A DNA stretch of 8,401 nucleotides from Bog-564 sp035509915 (lineage in GTDB: Bacteria; Actinomycetota; Acidimicrobiia; Acidimicrobiales; UBA8190). Made by a program: the position numbers and the translations under genes. This document shows, piece after piece, positions 5,801 through 8,401 of this stretch. Position 1 is the first letter of the stretch. The number at the start of each line of letters is the position of its first letter. The notes beneath the pieces were generated by a model, which searched no databases, was not told the origin of the DNA, and worked only from the letters and a program-made list of their open reading frames with translations. The DNA is taken from positions 1 to 8,401 of the forward strand of contig DATKIB010000053.1 in assembly GCA_035509915.1 (NCBI GenBank), given 5' to 3'.

Positions 5801-8401
5801 TCAGCGGCTGGTCGCCTGCTCGAGCTCCTCTCGGGTCATGAGTACGGCCCTGGCCTTCGAGCCCTCCGAGGGCCCGACCACGCCCCTACGTTCCAGGAGG
5901 TCCATGAGGCGGCCGGCACGCGAGAACCCAACCCGGAGCTTTCGCTGAAGCATCGAGGTGGACCCTAGCTGAGACCTGACCACCAGCTCCATGGCCTCGG
6001 GCAGCAATTCGTCGCCATCTTCGTCGCTCGCGGCTGCTCCAGCTCCCTGCCCGGCTGACGCGTCCACCCCCTCGAGGTAGTCGGGCTGGCGCTGACGGCG
6101 CCAGTGCGCCACCACCGCTCGTACCTCGGTCTCGGTGACCCACGGAGCCTGGATCCTCCTCGGCACAGAGGAGGAGGCCCCGAGCAACAGCATGTCGCCC
6201 TTGCCTATGAGCCGCTCCGCCCCGGGCTGGTCGAGGATCACGCGGCTGTCGGCAAGCGAGGAGACGGAGAACGCGAGACGCGAGGGGATGTTGGCCTTGA
6301 TCAGACCGGTGATGACGTCGACCGACGGCCGCTGCGTGGCCAGCACCAGGTGTATGCCCACTGCCCTCGCCATCTGCGCTATGCGGCACACCGACTCCTC
6401 GACGTCGCGTGCTGCCACCATCATCAGGTCGTTGAGCTCGTCGACCACGACGAGCACGTAAGGCATGGGACGGTGCTGGCGCGTACCGTCGAGCTCGGCC
6501 GTCTCGGTGCGGGTCCGAGTCCCGCCACCTTCGTCGCCCGCTGGCCGCCGCGAAGCGTCGCGGGCCACAACGTCTACGTCGTCGTCTTCTTGGTCGTCGT
6601 CGTCACCGTCGCCGAGACCCGAGCCCGAGGCGTCATCGCTGTCGGAGCTGTCGGCAGAGACATGGCTAGCCTCGGATCCACGGCTCGGGACGGAGCCGTT
6701 GCCCGAGCCGCCGGCGCCGTCGGGCCGGGACTCTGCGAGGACAGGATCCAGCTCTCCCCGGCTCACCGCCTCGTTGTAGCCGGCGATGTCGCGCATCCCG
6801 ACCTCAGCGAGGACGTCGTAGCGCCGCTCCATCTCCGTCACCGCCCAGCCGAGGGCGTTCGCCGCCTTCTTAGGGTCGACCACCACCTGGGTGAGAAGGT
6901 GCGGGAGGCCGTTGTACTGCCCCAGCTCGACGCGCTTGGGGTCGACGAGGATCATGCGCACCTCCTCCGGCGTGGCCCGCATGAGCACAGAGGTGACGAG
7001 GGAGTTGATGCACGAGGACTTGCCCGCCCCGGTGGCCCCCGAGATGAGCACGTGGGGCATGTCGGCGAGATTGGCCATCACCGCCCTGCCGGCGATGTCG
7101 CGCCCTACCGCCACCTCCAGTGGGTGGGTGGCGCCGCGCGCCTCCTCGGAACCGAGCACGTCCCCGAGGGTCACGAGCTGGCGCCGACGATTCGGGACCT
7201 CCACACCGATAGCCGAGCGCCCGGGTATTGGGGCAAGGATCCGGACGTCCGGGGAGGCCATCGCGTAGGCGATGTCCTTTGCGAGGCTGGTGACGCGGGC
7301 CACCTTCACCCCCGCGCCCAGCTCGAGCTCGAAGCGGGTCACAGTAGGACCCACGGTGTGGCCCAGCAGGCGGGTGTCGACCCCGTGTGTCGCGAGCGCT
7401 GCCACGAGCGCCCTGCCCGCGTCGGCGATCTCGTTGCGGTCGAGCAGCTGCTGCTTGGATCGCGACAGCAGCTTCGACGGCGGCAGGCGCCACTCCCCCG
7501 CCGGCATCCCGAGGTCGAGCTCGAGCTGGCGTGCGCCCGCGGAAGTGGCCGGCGCCAGGGGGAAGCCGCCCGACGTGAGGGCTGCGGCGTGTTCGGCGGC
7601 GTGGTCCTGCGCAGCGGGCGGGTCGGATGCGCTCGGCGTCATGGCATCTTCGGGTGAGAGTCGGCGCTCCGCTTCGGTGCCGGCGTCCGGCCCCCTCGCT
7701 TCCTCGTCTTCGGACCCTTCGGAGGCACCTGCTCGCGAAGAAGCCTCTGTCGCTGCCTGATCGCCGTGGCGCTCCGCTTCAGAGGTGTCCTGCGAGCCCT
7801 CGGCGGTCGCGCCTTCGACCGTCGCATCCTTCTCGTCACGTTGCACGATCCGAGCGACCTTGCAGGCTAGAAGGGCCGTGGCTCTCGCGCAGTCGCGGAC
7901 GCTCAGCCCGGTGAACACGACGAGAGCCGCGAGTGCCACCGCGACCAGCACGACCGAGGTACCCCAGGCGCCGATCGCGTGCTCCAGAGGCCGTCCTACG
8001 GCTGCACCGAGCCAACCTCCCGCACCCGACAGGCGCGCCGCAGGAGCTCCGATGCGCGGGGACCCGCCCGCGAGCTCTGCCAGACCGCCGACGGACGCGA
8101 GCGCCATGGCCAGCCCGAGCACCGCACGAGCAGGCTCGTGGCGCGACTGCTCGCTCCACGACCTTCCCGAGAGGACCATCATTCCGGCGACTGCGAAGGC
8201 CGGCGGCAAGACGAACCTCCCGAACCCGAGCAGCACCCCGAGACCGTGGCGGACACCGTGCCCGACAGGGCCGAGACTGTCCGAGTAAAGGGCCATCGCC
8301 CCGAGCACTCCTGCGGTCAACAGGGCTATCCCCCACAGGTCATCGACATGAGCCTCGAGAACCGACAGGACGGAGCTCAAAAGGCTCGGCCTCGAGGAGC
8401 G
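5801..8401 (-). CDS. ftsK: FtsK/SpoIIIE DNA translocase (5' end uncertain or beyond right edge)
   Basis: FtsK is a septum-anchored hexameric ATPase that pumps chromosomal DNA between daughter cells at division. The first start in the window is TTG at 8380, giving 859 residues, but the frame stays open to the edge with only weak purine runs, so the true start may lie outside. Residues here count from 8380. Four hydrophobic segments (about 15-32, 47-71, 85-103, 140-160) form the membrane part. An acidic, Ala/Ser/Glu-rich linker follows (about 181-295). The motor has the alpha region (about 300-400), Walker A GATGAGKS (448-455), VDPKRVEL (479-486), a long acidic insert (about 541-638), Walker B VLVVVDEL (642-649, D647 E648), ATQRPSVDVITGLIKANIPSR (681-701) and the RVILDQPGAERLIGKGDML block (713-731). 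The C-terminal gamma winged helix (about 790-850) has STSMLQRKLRVGFSRAGRLMDLLE and would read polar DNA signals. The usual ELADLMM reads ELNDLMM (N650). The stop is 8 nt before the carboxypeptidase gene. Confidence 0.96.
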   Translation of the reverse strand, partial: RSSRPSLLSSVLSVLEAHVDDLWGIALLTAGVLGAMALYSDSLGPVGHGVRHGLGVLLGFGRFVLPPAFAVAGMMVLSGRSWSEQSRHEPARAVLGLAMALASVGGLAELAGGSPRIGAPAARLSGAGGWLGAAVGRPLEHAIGAWGTSVVLVAVALAALVVFTGLSVRDCARATALLACKVARIVQRDEKDATVEGATAEGSQDTSEAERHGDQAATEASSRAGASEGSEDEEARGPDAGTEAERRLSPEDAMTPSASDPPAAQDHAAEHAAALTSGGFPLAPATSAGARQLELDLGMPAGEWRLPPSKLLSRSKQQLLDRNEIADAGRALVAALATHGVDTRLLGHTVGPTVTRFELELGAGVKVARVTSLAKDIAYAMASPDVRILAPIPGRSAIGVEVPNRRRQLVTLGDVLGSEEARGATHPLEVAVGRDIAGRAVMANLADMPHVLISGATGAGKSSCINSLVTSVLMRATPEEVRMILVDPKRVELGQYNGLPHLLTQVVVDPKKAANALGWAVTEMERRYDVLAEVGMRDIAGYNEAVSRGELDPVLAESRPDGAGGSGNGSVPSRGSEASHVSADSSDSDDASGSGLGDGDDDDQEDDDVDVVARDASRRPAGDEGGGTRTRTETAELDGTRQHRPMPYVLVVVDELNDLMMVAARDVEESVCRIAQMARAVGIHLVLATQRPSVDVITGLIKANIPSRLAFSVSSLADSRVILDQPGAERLIGKGDMLLLGASSSVPRRIQAPWVTETEVRAVVAHWRRQRQPDYLEGVDASAGQGAGAAASDEDGDELLPEAMELVVRSQLGSTSMLQRKLRVGFSRAGRLMDLLERRGVVGPSEGSKARAVLMTREELEQATSR
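6467..6760 (-). other. Acidic low-complexity insert within the FtsK motor domain
   Basis: This in-frame stretch codes for FtsK residues of about 541-638, between the conserved ERRYDVLAEVGMRDIAGYNE segment and the Walker B strand. It is rich in Asp, Ser, Gly and Glu, with a core (about 588-605) in which most residues are Asp or Glu, followed by an Arg/Thr/Gly-rich part. Most FtsK proteins have a loop of some 10-35 residues here. The frame is unbroken and the flanking motor motifs are intact, so this looks like an expanded surface loop and not a sequencing fault. Its function is unknown. Confidence 0.85.

Noticed and set aside
6104..7657. Open frame of 517 codons on the plus strand, opposite ftsK
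   Set aside because: It lies wholly within ftsK, whose motifs are intact. The translation is His/Arg/Val-rich with no recognisable fold, so it is a high-GC shadow frame.
1..8401. High density of CTCGAG (about 18 copies counted by eye, against roughly three expected from base composition)
   Set aside because: In most of the copies I checked it is the in-frame Leu-Glu codon pair CTC GAG, so preferred codons and frequent Leu-Glu pairs explain it. No spacing pattern was seen.

Overview
The window comes from a high-GC bacterium, most likely an actinobacterium. The sequence is strongly GC-rich, GTG and TTG starts are used alongside ATG, and the order miaB-miaA-dapF-hflX downstream of ftsK is one I associate with Actinobacteria. 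A class such as Acidimicrobiia is possible but is only an impression from protein style. Every convincing gene lies on the minus strand, so the biological order runs from the right end to the left end.

In transcription order the genes are: ftsK (DNA translocase; its frame is still open at the right edge), a D-alanyl-D-alanine carboxypeptidase of the S11 penicillin-binding family, thrB (homoserine kinase), miaB (tRNA methylthiotransferase), miaA (tRNA dimethylallyltransferase), dapF (diaminopimelate epimerase) and the first 65 codons of hflX (ribosome-associated GTPase), cut by the left edge. The genes are packed with almost no spacing: 8 nt between ftsK and the carboxypeptidase gene, 33 nt before thrB, a 1-nt overlap thrB/miaB (TGATG), 2 nt miaB/miaA, and 4-nt overlaps miaA/dapF (ATGA) and dapF/hflX (GTGA). 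No gene-free stretch reaches 300 bases. I see no promoter, terminator, RNA gene, mobile element, CRISPR array or long repeat.

The genes form a housekeeping cluster, probably one transcript. FtsK moves chromosome ends through the division septum. The carboxypeptidase trims peptidoglycan stem peptides, and DapF makes the meso-diaminopimelate used in those peptides and in lysine synthesis. ThrB serves the threonine branch of the same aspartate-derived pathway. MiaA and MiaB act in sequence on A37 of tRNAs, and HflX acts on ribosomes.

I do not see a new multi-gene system here. The points worth a second look are inside proteins: an acidic insert of roughly 95 residues within the FtsK motor domain, serine in place of the first catalytic cysteine of DapF, a changed SxN motif in the carboxypeptidase, and thrB sitting among cell-wall and tRNA genes.
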